A stretch of DNA of 64,000 bases from Pegoplata infirma. Its lineage: Eukaryota > Arthropoda > Insecta > Diptera > Anthomyiidae. The position numbers were made by a program, and so were the translations under genes. Below, in pieces: positions 53,811 through 64,000 of this stretch; the first letter of the stretch is position 1; every line of letters starts with the position of its first letter. The notes beneath the pieces were generated by a model. That model was not told the DNA's origin and did no database searches. It was given only the letters and a program-made list of their open reading frames with translations. Where the stretch lies: contig OY992540.1 in assembly GCA_963921195.1 (NCBI GenBank), positions 78,915,337 to 78,979,336 on the forward strand. The letters are read 5' to 3'.

Positions 53811-54861
53811 AGTTAATAATTAACAAGTTCATCAACCCATGGTTCATTACACTTAATATTTCTAAATCTATATAAATAAAAATCAATTGTCGTTCGTTGG
53901 TAACAGCATCAGTTGAGAACGGCTGGACCGATTTTAACAAATTTTTTTTTGAAATGTTCGTCATAGTCCAACTTAGGTCTTTACGTAAAGAAAACTTGGC
54001 CACGCCCACTTTTACGCCCACTTTTTTCGATTTATCTAAAATCGGAAAACGGCTGCACCGATTTGCGTAATTTTTTATTTAAATGATCGTAGTAACCCAA
54101 TACAAGTTTTTACTGAAAAAAAAATCGACCACGGCCAATTCAAAGCCTCATTTTTCAATTTATCTAAAATCTGAGAATGGCTGGACCAATTTGACTAAAT
54201 TTTTTTTTTTTTTTGTAATGAATTTTACCAATATTCCAATTTTGGTTTTTACGAAAAAAGAAAGTGACCACGCCTACTTTGGCTAATTTTTGTTGAAAAT
54301 GTTCTATATAATTCAACTAAGGATAGTAAAATTTCCCATGCCCACTTTTTTCTATGTACTGAAAGATCTATAACGGCTAGACCGATTTGGTTATAGTCTG
54401 CAACAGATTTTTAAGTACAGAAAAATTTTTCACGGAAAATTTTTCGGAAAACAAATTAATCACATCCACTTTTTCGCCTGTTTTTTTCGATGTATCTAAA
54501 ATTAGAGAACGGCTGGATCAATATGACTAAACTTTTTTTTTTAATGTTCGTCAAAGTCCAACTTAGGTCTAAACAGAAATAAAAATTTTTTACGCCCAAT
54601 TTTATTTCCATACACTCTAAAAAACGCATGTAAACTTACTATTATAAATTGGGTAAATTTTTGTTGAATAGCACGCATTATGTGTTACTATAAACACTAA
54701 ATAAAAAATAAATAAATAAAAATAAATTCAAACCTATTAAACACAGCAAATTAAAAATATTATCCGTTAATTCAAATATTTTACACACAAATGCGTAAAT
54801 AAAATTGTCGAACAACATACATACACACATGATAAATAACTAAAACGCCAGATAAAAGTAT

Positions 54862-54938
54862 AAGCTTCCGTAGCGTAGTGGTTAAGAAGTGTACTTTCAA
54901 ATCAGAAGGTGGCGAGTTCGATGCTGGCTGGCGCCGTA
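54862..54938 (+). ncRNA. tRNA-like unit A (tRNA-Val-like head)
   Basis: GCTTCCGTAGCGTAGTGGTTA resembles the start of tRNA-Val, with box A at 54871 and box B-like GAGTTCGATGC at 54914, 43 bp apart. AGAAGGT before box B is also Val-like. The acceptor and anticodon stems do not pair. A ten-T run (54941-54950) would stop pol III. Confidence 0.55.
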
Positions 54939-55038
54939 TGTTTTTTTTTTATATTTTATTCACCTCTTTTGTATTTAAATTGACCACATGTGGTTAATTT
55001 ATTCAATTTACACATTCAGAGTAAAATCACCAATGTAT

Positions 55039-55115
55039 AAGCTTCCGTAGCGTAGTGGTTAAGAAGTGTACTTTCAAATCAGAAGGTGGCGAGTTCGATG
55101 CTGGCTGGCGCCGTA
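55039..55115 (+). ncRNA. tRNA-like unit B (exact copy of unit A)
   Basis: The same 77 bases 177 bp downstream, again with box A, box B and a T-run. No difference from unit A was seen, so the duplication is recent. Confidence 0.55.
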
Positions 55116-56191
55116 TGTTTTTTTTTTATATTTTATTCACCTCTTTTGTATTTAAATTGACCACATGTGGTTAATTTATTCAATTTACACATTCAGAGTA
55201 AAATCACCCAATTTATAGTAGGAGTCCAGTTTCCTACTATAAATTGGGTAAATTTCAACAAATTTTGGTTAGCGTGTATATCTAAAATAGAAGAACGGCA
55301 GGGCCATTTGGCCATTAGTAGTATTTTTTGATGTTCGTGACAGTACAACTAAGGTTTTTACGGTAAGAAAAATTGTCCACTTTTTTCAATACATCTAAAA
55401 TCAAAGAACAACTGGCCTGATTTGGTAAATTTTGTCTTTAATGATAATTATTGTTCAGATAAGGATTTTACGGAAATATTTATTGTCCTCCCCCACTTCA
55501 AAGCGCACAGTTCTCAGTACCATTAAAATTTGCAAACTCTTGAGAACGACTGAATCGATGTGGCTAATTTTTTGGTTTTAAATGTTCGTAATAGTCCATA
55601 TAATTGTTCGGAAAGAAAAATTGTCCTAGCCCACTTTTTTTCAATATATATAAAATGAATTTTTATTCTAATTCGATCTATTAAAAAAAATATTTCTTAA
55701 AAGATAACATTGGGTATTGTTAACACATGTACAAGTTTAACTTACCATACAAATTTTTACACATACTTTTGTCTAAATAAGTCGACTAATGGACCGGACC
55801 GATTTTTTTATGATAATTATAGTTCTTATTAAGTTTGTTCGTAATGACACTAAGAATTTTTAAATTTGTACAGTTCGCAAAGTCGAAGACATGGTAATTT
55901 TTTTTTAGTTCCTAAAATATAATTTGCAAAATGATTATCTACCTAATCGGGTCTTTAAAACCACGCCCACAAATATTTCTGCGTCAAGAAATTCATTACA
56001 TTTTTGCAGGCCTGTGTATTTGAAGCGAGTCAAAATATAACACTGATCTTACATTTGGGCCAGCAACGCGGACCGGGCCAGCTAGTAATTAATAAATGCA
56101 TATTTATTGACACAATTAAATTTCCGAATAAAATATCCAATAGACAAAATATCAATATTTTAGCAATTAAGCATATTTTTTCTTAAATTAT

Positions 56192-57614
56192 ACACAGAAA
56201 AATAAATCTAAAAATTCAAGTCAACAAACAGCAATTGTGAATGTCCTAAACTGATATCAACCAAACATTTAGTAAAAACGGCATCCCGTTAGTCAATAAC
56301 ACAAAAATTCGATTTTGTTTTTAACAAACTACGTCAAATAATTTTATTTCAAAATTAAAAGAAAATTTCAACAAATCATTAGTGGCATTTTGTCAGTAAG
56401 ACAAAGAAAAATATTTTTTTAACTTTCAAATAACCCGTTTGTTATTAATGTTCAATAATTTGTAAATAAAACTGATTTTTTTCAACTATTTATGTCAATA
56501 AACGACTTTGTCAAATAAAATTCATATTTTCAACAATTTAAATCAATAAATATAAAGAACTTTGTCAATCTAACAAAATAGTAATTTTTTTTTAACAATT
56601 GCTGTCTATAAAGAATTTGGTAGCTTTTGTAAAGCATAAAACAAAAGCACAAACATACTGTAAAGACAACATGCTCTCTCTCTCGTCGTGTAGTTTGTTT
56701 TTTATTTGTGCCTGTACTTCTTTTTAAAAAAGCAGACAATGAAGAAAGAAGACAATTAAAAAAAAAAAATGATTATGAATTTAGTTTTATCTGAGCTAGC
56801 AATGGGTACGGCAGCAATTGAAATTATTCCATAGAAAATATTATTAAAAAATGTATTTCGAAAACAAATTAATCTTTTTATATAAACATTTTGTTTTGTT
56901 AACTATTGTTTTTTTCTTTTTATTTTTGGAATAATTTTTTTACAGAATTTGCTTTCCAAGTTTTTACCGATTGCTATGTTTGTCTAAAACAACACTAAAA
57001 CATGTGTATATAAAAAAGAAAGAAATAAAGAACAAACGAAAAAAAAAGAATTTTCAACATAAGACAAAAACGGTAAAACGATAAAAGTAAAATACATTCT
57101 TAAGTGTTATAAAAAAGAATATTGACTAACAAAATACTTTTGTTTAATTTCAATATTTATATTCTCTTACATTTATCTCGATTTTTAATCAATTTATTTT
57201 TAATTTTTTTTCCTATAAAAAAAGTTTTAATTTGTCAATACAACTAATACTGTTGTTGATATCACAAATTCGTTTGTTGAATTCCTTTACCATATCAACA
57301 AATGACGTTTGTGTTTGTTGAATTTCTTTGTTGAAAACAAAATTTATTTTTTGTTCTTTTGTTAGATCAACAAATTACGTTTTGTGTTTGTTGAATTTCT
57401 TTGTTGAAAAAAAATTTAAGATTTTGTACGTTTGTCAATACAAATAATAATTTAGGAGAACTATTACAAACTCATTTATCAATTGTTTTTTTAACAATTA
57501 ATATTTACAAACGTTAGTTGATATTACAAATTTCCGTATAGGAGCACTTTCAGTGAAAAATTTAATTGTATTCACAAATATGGGGGTCAATATAACAATT
57601 CGTTTTTTTCTGTG
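56192..57614. mobile_element. CACAGAAAAA-ended, TA-flanked element, 1423 bp
   Basis: CACAGAAAAATAAAT and TTCGTTTTTTTCTGTG form the ends; TA at 56190-56191 and 57615-57616. The LTR of element 2 has the empty site (AATTGTAAGTTATA). Inside, AACAAA, GTCAATA and TTTGTTGA motifs recur on both strands, as in the element at 8991-9951. No transposase. Confidence 0.8.
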
Positions 57615-57829
57615 TAAGTTATATATACAATTAAATTATAGTTTGGAATCAGTTAAGACATTTAATTCAATAAAGGCGAAAGCCACAGTAAAAAAAAATA
57701 AATAAAAATAAAAACCAAAACGAGTTTTTTATTTTTTTAAACAAAGGTAATAATACCAAACAAAACTGCTAATGCTTTTAATCATTAAACAAGAAAATTT
57801 GAGTGTTTAAGTGGAAGAAATCGTAGTAA

Positions 57830-58095
57830 GTTCGATAATAAAATGAAAGTACTTGGAAATCTGGCACTGGCTGTGGTTACAAGCATTAACCTGAAGATTG
57901 CTATCATTATAAAAATAAAAAAGGGTCTAGTGTGCTAAAAAAAACGGGTCACATTGCTACTGTGTGTCAGAGTTTAAAATCGGATTCAATAAAATTGAAG
58001 CATGGGAACGAGGAAAAATATGTAAAGTAAATCCGGTGATAAGTAGCTGTAAACCAAAGAAGATTCTTGTAGAACTACAGTGTAGACATATTTTC
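57830..58095 (+). pseudogene. mag-like gag/protease remnant
   Basis: CYHYKNKKGSSVC and, after a frame change, KKTGHIATVCQS are a decayed zinc knuckle. HGNEEKYVKVNPVIS and CKPKKILVELQ follow, the start of the protease. It breaks off at about 58095 where a tandem repeat begins. It may be part of the same family as 39565-40670. Confidence 0.5.
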
Positions 58096-58104
58096 AAATC
58101 GAAA

Positions 58105-58563
58105 AGACGCGTGGGTGTGTGTTTTATACAAAAAATAATTAAAAAAGAAATAAAATTTATATTATTTCAAAAATATATGTTTAAATATATAAAATAAATT
58201 AATATTATTTATTTCAGTAAGGATATTTATACAAAATTCATGTTGGAAAAATACTAATTTTGGTGTAATGATGACAATCTAGACAGCTACCTGGCAAAAC
58301 AAGTACCCGTGTAAGTTTCAACTTATCGTTAACCAAAAAATATTTTGGTTAACAAAAACGCGTGGGTGTGTGTTTTATACAAAAAATATGAAAAAATAAT
58401 TAAAAAAGAAATAAAATTTATATTATTTCAAAAATATATGTTAAAATAGATAAAATAAATTAATATTATTTATTTCAGTAAGGATATTTATACAAAATTC
58501 ATGTTGGAAAAATACTAATTTTGGTGTAATGATGACAGTCTAGACAGCTACCTGGCAAAACAA
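58105..58563 (+). repeat. Tandem duplication, unit about 250 bp
   Basis: ACGCGTGGGTGTGTGTTTTA, through TTTCAGTAAGGATATTTATA, to CTAGACAGCTACCTGGCAAA occurs at 58107-58300 and 58357-58561 with only small indels. Between the copies lies GTACCCGTGTAAGTTTCAAC, which recurs at 61503, after the foldback: copy 2 was interrupted there. Confidence 0.8.
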
Positions 58564-58566
58564 TTA

Positions 58567-61502
58567 CACTGTGCAACAAGAAAAATGAGCCTCAATGGTT
58601 TCAACGCCACATGAAAGTAGACCATCAAGTGAACAAAATCACCAAAGGGTTTTGCAAAGTCAGTTCGGATTTCTTTTTTATAGCCCACTGAAGTTTTTAT
58701 ATTTTTATCAAAGGCGTTTGGAAAACGTCAAAAATACTGTAATAAGAGCACATCTGAGCTTCAAAATATGATTTGATGTCTTCAGTGAAATTTTATGGCG
58801 GTTCTTTTCTTAGAACATTTTAACCCTCTAACTGCCATTTTAAGGGGTCATTTTAGTCCTTTTTCAAAAACTAAACACAGAAGTCTAATAAAACGTCCAT
58901 CTAGAGGGTTAAAATGTTCTACAAATATTTTCCTCATAAAATTTCACTAGGGGTTGTCAAATGGTAAAAGTTTGTGCGACATGCGCAAAGTGCTTGAAAA
59001 GGGTCAAGTATAAATAATCAATGTTTGCTATTTTTTTTTACCAAAGCAGTGTTGAAAAATTTTGACAAAAAACAGTGCGAATATACTTTTGAGCTAAAAA
59101 TGATGTTCTGGTGTGTTTTATAAAATTTTATGATGATTCTTTTCTTTGACCAAATTAACCCTCTAGCTCCCGTTTTAAAGGGTCATTTTTGTCCTTTTTT
59201 AAAAGTAATACAAAAAAGTCTTTAAAAAAGGCAGTTAGAGGGTTAAAATGTTTTACAAATATGTTCTGCATCAAATTTTACTAGGGAACGTCTAAGAAAG
59301 AAAGTTCTCCCAGCATATAGAAAATGCTTAAAAATTTTAAAGTATTCAAATTTTTTTTTATATTTTTTTTGGGCTGAAATATAAAAAAAAAAACAGTAAC
59401 AAAGTTAAATTCGACTTTGTCGAATGTATTAATACCCTCCACGATGTAAAAACTTTATTTGCAAAAAAAAACAAAAAAAAAAAACGCGAAAAAAATTTTT
59501 TGATAAAAAAAAATCGACGAAAATGTTTTTTTTTTTAATATGTTTGTACTTGTTTAAATACCATTCGGTGATCAATTCTGTTCACATGTGTCGACCAGCA
59601 GCCGAATTTTTATTTAAAATTTATTTTTATATTTTCGTTCATAACTTTTGAACCGCTGAACTGATTTCGCTCAAATGCAATACCAAACTACTTAGGGCAA
59701 GAACAAATAAATATGCTAAGTCTTAGTTATATCTGTTTAATACTTTGGCCGTGACAGCCATTTCCACAGACGGACAGGCATCGCTAGAATGTCTTAAAAT
59801 CGATCACTGATCAATAATATATATGGGGGTTTTCGTGTCAACTGACACTTTTGATCCCGATCTCTTATCCTATTGGATAGCAGTGCAGACACAATTTTTC
59901 AACGAGATCTGTCAAGGACTCTCTGAGTTAGAGGGGTCGAAGTTTGACATTTTGGGCAAGAAGTGTTAATTCTCATCCATATAACTTCTTACCAATTATT
60001 TTTAGCAAAATGTGTCCCACACAGTTTAGATAGATTTTTCTTCAATCTTGCGAAAAAAAAAATTATAAAAAAATAAAAAAAAAATAGTTTGATTTTTTTT
60101 TTTTTTTTAATCCAAAACTTGTTTGACTTTTTTGTCAAATCAGGCCCTTTTTTTGACTCAAAAGAAGCTTAGGTGTTTTCCCCACCTAATTCTTCTTCGC
60201 CTCAAATATATTTTTGCTCCACCAACAAATTTCCGCTAGAACGGCATCACGCGACTTTTTCCTAAGATATCTGATATGGTGATCACGGCCAAAGTATACC
60301 AATACCAAAACAAACTAAGCAGTTTGGTATTGCATTTGAGCGAAATCGGTTCAGCGGTTCAAAAGTTATGAACAAAAATGTAAGAACACCTCGAAAATTG
60401 TGGTACATTCAACATAACCTAAAAACACAAAATGCTTTCATTCGGCTGCTGCTTAACACATGTGAACAGAATTGATCAACGAATGGTATTTAAGCAAGTA
60501 CAAACATATTTTTTTACAAAAAAAAAAATATTTTCGTCGAATATTTTTTTTACCAAAGAATTTTTTTTGTCGATTTTTTTTTTTAAATGTTTATTTTGTT
60601 TTTTAGCAAGTAAACTTTTTTACATTGTGGAGGGTATCAATACATTCGACAAAGTCGAATTTAACATTTTTATTTGTTTTTTTTTTATTTCGGCCCAAAA
60701 AAAAAATTTGAATACTTTAAAATTTTTAAGCATTTTCTATATGCTGGACGAACTTTCTGTCTTAGTCGTGCCCTAATAAAATTTGATGCAGAAAATATTT
60801 GTAAATTATTTTAACCCTCTAAATGCCTTTTTTATAGACTTTTTTTGTATTTCTTTTAAAAAAGGACAAAAATGACCCTTTAAAACGGGAGCTAGAGGGT
60901 TAATTTGGTCAAAGAAAAGAATCATCATAAAATTTTATAAAACACATCAGAACATAATTTTTAGCTCAAAAGTATATTTGCACTGTTTTTTGTCGATATT
61001 TTTTAGCACTGCTTTGATAAAAAAAAATAACAAACATTGATTATTTATACTTAATCCTTTTTAAGCGCTTTGCGCATGTCGCACAAACTTTTACCATTTG
61101 GCAACCCCTAGTGAAATTCTATGAGGAAAATATTTGTAGAACATTTTAACCCTCTAAATGGACGTTTTATTAGACTTCTGTGTTTAGTTTTTGAAAAAGG
61201 ACTAAAATGACCCCTTAAAATGGCAGTTAGAGGGTTAAAATGTTCTAAGAAAAGAACCGCCATAAAATTTCACTGAAGACATCAAATCATATTTTGAAGC
61301 TCAGATGTGTTCTTATTGTAGTATTTTTGACGTTTTCCAAACGCCTTTGATAAAAATATAAAAACTTCAGTGGGCTATAAAAAAGAAATCCGAACTGACT
61401 TTGCAAAACCCTTTGGTGATTTTGTTCACCTGATGGTCTACTTTCATGTGGCGTTGAAGCTATTGAGGCTCAATGCAATGACCCAAAATTTGTTGCACAG
61501 TG
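58567..61502. mobile_element. Giant foldback element, CACTG ends, 2936 bp
   Basis: Ends CACTGTGCAACAA and its complement, with a 3-bp duplication TTA (58564-58566, 61503-61505). The two arms, about 1.19 and 1.22 kb, are inverted copies along their whole length (GTGGGCTATAAAAAAGAAAT, TTAGAGGGTTAAAATGTT, ACATGCGCAAAG, the TACCCTCCAC repeat, CATTTGAGCGAAATC, CACGGCCAAAGTA). The centre (59757-60280) is single-copy. CACTG ends and a 3-bp target recall the CACTA group. No transposase. The tandem unit at 58105 supplies the empty site. Confidence 0.85.
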
Positions 61503-61505
61503 TTA

Positions 61506-61625
61506 CCCGTGTAAGTTTCAACTAATGATTTCAATTTGTGTCGTTCGTTAACCAAAAAAAAAAAATTGTTTTTTAGCGCTAAAAAAGGACAATGAATCAA
61601 TTTCAAACAAATAACATCAACAGGT
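61506..61625. other. Continuation of the tandem-repeat flank, then env-like frame
   Basis: CCGTGTAAGTTTCAACTAATG continues the sequence broken by the foldback. TTAACCAAAAAAA follows, similar to 58335. Confidence 0.45.
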
Positions 61626-62102
61626 TTGCTCGAAAACAATTATAAGCAGATTGTTATAAATAGAGCTCTAGAATTAAGGGTTAACGAAATTTTTAAGATG
61701 ACTAACAGTATACTGAACAACATAGGTTCGACCGATGCACTGAAAATAGAGATTACTAAAAACATTGAAAGAAAATTGAAAATAATAAAAGAGGAATTGA
61801 CTAATATTGGCTATTCAATTCAGTGGGCAAAATCAGGAATAATTAATTCCATTACAATTACTAGTTACAACGTAACTAAGAATTTTTTTGAAAACCAAAA
61901 TTTTCCTTATTCAAATCTGATCAAGGCTTTGGAATTCGGAGAGATAAAAATAAGTATGAATCAAACGACTCTAATTTATGTCGTAAATTTGCCACAAACT
62001 GAAAAAGAAATTTGTAGGAAATTGTTTATAAAACCAGTAAAAAAAAGAGAAATGACAATCGAATTAAGTAATGAACATTTTATAATATCGTCGGTGGTGT
62101 AG
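61626..62102 (+). pseudogene. env: Errantivirus env fragment
   Basis: Open for 158 residues. MTNSILNNIGSTDALKIEIT, LIKALEFGEIKIS and TLIYVVNLPQTEKEICRKLF follow the central part of insect retrovirus env ectodomains. No cleavage site or membrane span is present, so both ends are lost. No LTR adjoins. Confidence 0.55.
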
Positions 62103-62112
62103 ACAAAACGTG

Positions 62113-62602
62113 TGTTCCAGAACTTTCCGGGTAAAGTTCGGTAAAATGAGAGAAAATCTTAAAAACTCTCACCATACCGTAAAAATGCACAAAAGTACGG
62201 AAACGCTAAAAACCATATTTCTAGCCCAAAAACTAAAAAATGTAAACAAATTGAAAAGCTAACAAATTTTAGTAAGAAAAAATACGTTCAACAATGCGAA
62301 ACAAATTGTAAAAGTTGATTTTAATGACTAAATATATTATTTTGTTTAAAATTAAACTTTACTTTTGTTTCGTTTTTTTATTTTATTAAAATTTTTAATT
62401 TATTTTCACAACAAAAATCAGCTGTTTTCTCAATATCTGATTGTTACCAATTTACACGAAAAAATAGTACGGGTAAGTTCGGTAAAATGAGAAACAAATT
62501 TATTCTCTCAAAAACTCTCTCATTTACCCAATTTTTGCGTACGGGAACGCTTTTTGGGCTGGTTTGGGTACCCGCGGGCACCCGCGGTAACGTTCTGGAA
62601 CA
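62113..62602. mobile_element. TGTTCCAGAAC-ended TIR element, about 490 bp
   Basis: TGTTCCAGAACTTTCCGGGT and ACCCGCGGTAACGTTCTGGAAC A form the ends in inverse order. GGGTAAGTTCGGTAAAATGAGA occurs near each side. It begins just after the env fragment. The target duplication was not resolved. Confidence 0.6.
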
Positions 62603-62613
62603 TACCTAAAATG

Positions 62614-62768
62614 TGTAGCCTACGCAGGTAGTTTAATTTTTAGATTCTAGTTTTAATTTAGTATATAAAATATTTTAAGTTGTATATTAAAGGTTGTTAC
62701 TCGCCAACCACCAAATAAACAAGACGTGGTCTTTAATTTATTATCAACATCGGTGTACAAGTTGTACA
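62614..62768 (+). repeat. Possible short LTR before a BEL-like gag
   Basis: TGTAGCC to GTTGTACA, followed three bases later by TGGTGATAACCCAACG, which could be a primer site. There is no second copy to confirm it. Confidence 0.3.
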
Positions 62769-62820
62769 TTTTGGTGATAACCCAACGCTCGAAATGAGCA
62801 CAAGTTAAAAAAATAACACA

Positions 62821-62876
62821 ACAAAAACTGCTGAAGTGCAGTATTGAACAAAAACTGCTAAAGTGCAGTATTGAAA
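62821..62876 (+). repeat. 28-bp tandem duplication in the leader
   Basis: ACAAAAACTGCTGAAGTGCA and 7 to 8 further bases occur twice with one change, just ahead of the gag ATG at 62889. Confidence 0.7.
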
Positions 62877-62888
62877 ATATCAATAAAA

Positions 62889-63250
62889 ATGGAGTCAGAT
62901 ATTAGAGCCAGCATCGAAACTGCTGTGATAGAAGTCGAAGCTAAAGATGTCCGGTGAAAACCTTTTCAGACGAACTAATGCTATACACAAATAATCAGGA
63001 CTGTGTGGTAATTAGCTAAAACGTAGAAAAAAAAGTAGTGATCTTAAATTCATTAGGAATAAGAAATATAAGGAAGATCTTATCAAGAAGTATAATGAAA
63101 AAAGTGTTATAGTTTGTGCAGGAAATTGTAATGTTTTAGCTAACTGTCTTCCAAAAATTTAAATTCCTTGTTTTAATGGAGATTACGATAGTTGGTTAAC
63201 TTTTAAGGAGTTATTTCAACAGTTTGTCAAGCGTGAATACCCCCTAATAC
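62889..63250 (+). pseudogene. BEL/Pao-like gag remnant
   Basis: Starts MESDIRASIETAVIEVEA and is broken by a stop at 62956. Further on, LPKI-stop-IPCFNGDYDSW and LTFKELFQQFVKRE show the LPKixiPxFxGxxxxWxxFxxxF pattern of BEL gags. It is decayed and ends near 63250. Confidence 0.6.
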
Positions 63251-63429
63251 AATATTACGTGAATGTCGCTAGTTTATTTTTGTTGTTATTTACGTTGACG
63301 ATAAAAGAGAATTCTAGAATACGACGCTATCGAATCAACGCGCACTTTTTAATATCGGTTTTGTTTCTTGTAAAATAATTTTCTTTTAATAAATGTTTTA
63401 AATAAATTAAAAGATACTCGATTGTTCAT

Positions 63430-64000
63430 TCCTTATTAGACGTAATAGTACGGAAGAATATGCCGCAACCATCCTTGACATTTTCAGAAGTGGGATCGAG
63501 CCGATGAAAAATTTTGATAACATGGAGAATCTACATTCATAACTGCAGGCGAGATGCAGAGAAATGGGCAAGAAGCAATATAAGTTTGTCGATGTATGCA
63601 TATTATGCTGCATCTATGGCATGGGCAACAGCCCTTTTTTTTTTAAAAACAGAACCGGAAGGCACTTAGTTACGACGAAAGTGTATTTTTAGATATGTTT
63701 TACGAACAAGGAAATTTCCTTTTGCCAAAATCATTGGCTTTGTATTTATCCGGATTTGGAAATTTCTCAATACCTAACGGTGTTGAATCTTTATTTGATG
63801 TTAAGCCCTATAGCTATAGTGACTCGGGCTATTTTGAAGATTTTATTGATGAGTTTGTATTAACAACCAGTTATCCTCAGCTAGTCCTGTACGCCGAGCG
63901 AATAATGTTAGATATTGCCTTCACGGCTAATCACCAAATTGGAGCTGAATGGAGGCACGATCATCATGAGGAATTTGTTTGGAATCCTCGCTGCTTAGGT
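63430..64000 (+). pseudogene. Unidentified protein remnant, possibly an old viral insertion
   Basis: EEYAATILDIFRSGIEP and a stop-broken REMGKKQYKFVDVCILCCIY are followed, from about 63650 in a different frame, by more than 110 residues open to the window end, including FYEQGNFLLPKSLALYLSGF and YSYSDSGYFEDFIDEF. It does not look like gag, pol, env or a transposase. The aromatic-rich, capsid-like look suggests an endogenous RNA-virus coat protein, but I cannot name the family. The neighbouring BEL fragment would fit a retrotransposon-mediated capture. Confidence 0.4.

Larger units (their letters stand above)
54607..55279. mobile_element. TIR element with two tRNA-like units, nested in the Helitron-like element
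   Basis: CACTCTAAAAAACG at the left and GGTTAGCGTG at the right are loosely inverted; next to them TATAAATTGGGTAAATTT occurs on both sides in opposite orientation. TA flanks both ends. Two tandem 177-bp copies fill the right half (54858-55034, 55035-55208). A palindrome (55206-55250, TTTATAGTAGGA...TCCTACTATAAA) follows. Confidence 0.5.
53867..56085 (+). mobile_element. Helitron-like element, 2.2 kb, non-autonomous
   Basis: Starts TCTATATAAATAAAAATC and ends GGGCCAGCTAG, lying between an A and a T with no duplication, as Helitrons do (5' TC, 3' CTRR). The other LTR copy has the empty site (CCTAA|TAATTAATAA). Inside, a unit of about 110 to 150 bp with GAACGGCTGGACCGATTTGG, AATGTTCGTAATAGTCCAA and GACCACGCCCACTTTTTTCG recurs about nine times. 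No Rep/helicase gene. A clear 3' hairpin was not found. Confidence 0.62.
53501..57757 (+). repeat. Errantivirus LTR, solo, split by three insertions
   Basis: AGTTACGATAACACC... follows the LTR of element 2 throughout: CATAATTTTATTTTACA, GATATTTTGCAACTA, TAATTAATAAATGCAT, AAAATATCAATATTT, CAATAAAG and a GGTAATAATACC end. It is cut by the insertions at 53696-53810, 53867-56085 and 56192-57614. Its own length is about 500 bp. No errantivirus internal sequence adjoins, so it is probably a solo LTR. The target duplication was not resolved. Confidence 0.75.

Noticed and set aside
60432..60776. 114-residue Phe-rich frame
   Set aside because: It lies in the right arm of the foldback and is made of T-runs; the left arm has no corresponding protein.

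Overview
The window looks like chromosomal DNA of a higher (brachyceran) fly. It is AT-rich, has short GT-AG introns of about 75 bp, and carries insect-type retroviruses, piggyBac, hAT, CACTG-ended and Helitron-like elements. The only clear host coding sequence is the last exon of an ABCB10-like mitochondrial ABC transporter (3017-3286, + strand). Almost everything else is mobile DNA, much of it nested up to three deep, so the region reads like intron or heterochromatin-edge repeat territory.

Layout. 1-1566: 3' part of a non-LTR retrotransposon ending in a CCTAA tract. 3017-3440: the ABC exon and its 3' end. 3590-5592: small foldback and hAT-type MITEs. 6196-11437: one decayed piggyBac copy split by five later insertions, one of which carries three tandem tRNA-like units. 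12279-21909: element 1, a nearly complete gypsy-class endogenous retrovirus with gag, pol and a frameshifted env, 519-bp LTRs with no differences seen by eye, a 4-bp target duplication, and a later 753-bp MITE inside its 5' LTR. 22650-24680: remnants of a gypsy gag and a copia element. 26337-34950: element 2, a 5'-truncated errantivirus (pol, env, 3' LTR) broken by four MITE or hAT insertions. 35040-38735: a broken intron-containing gene of a transposon-like insect family. 38735-40670: remnants of errantivirus pol and of a mag-like LTR element. 41144-52618: element 3, a complete minus-strand Ty3/gypsy element with two 1822-bp LTRs, gag and pol, and no env. 53019-57757: a BEL-like gag fragment running into an errantivirus LTR that is itself split by a MITE, a 2.2-kb Helitron-like element (carrying a second tRNA-like tandem) and a CACAG-ended element. 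58567-61502: a 2.9-kb foldback with arms of about 1.2 kb. 61626-64000: fragments of env and of a BEL gag, and an unidentified reading frame that leaves the window.

How it fits together. Several insertion boundaries are fixed by 'empty sites': the paired LTR, the interrupted reading frame or a sister copy shows what the sequence was before insertion. This gives a relative chronology. Elements 1 and 3 are young because their LTR pairs look identical, and both join gag to pol through canonical -1 slippery heptamers (A AAT TTT and G GGA AAC). The observations I rate highest are the two unrelated groups of tandem tRNA-like units carried inside TIR or Helitron elements, since SINE-like sequences are rare in higher flies, and the giant CACTG-ended foldback. 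All assignments come from reading the sequence; no database search was possible.
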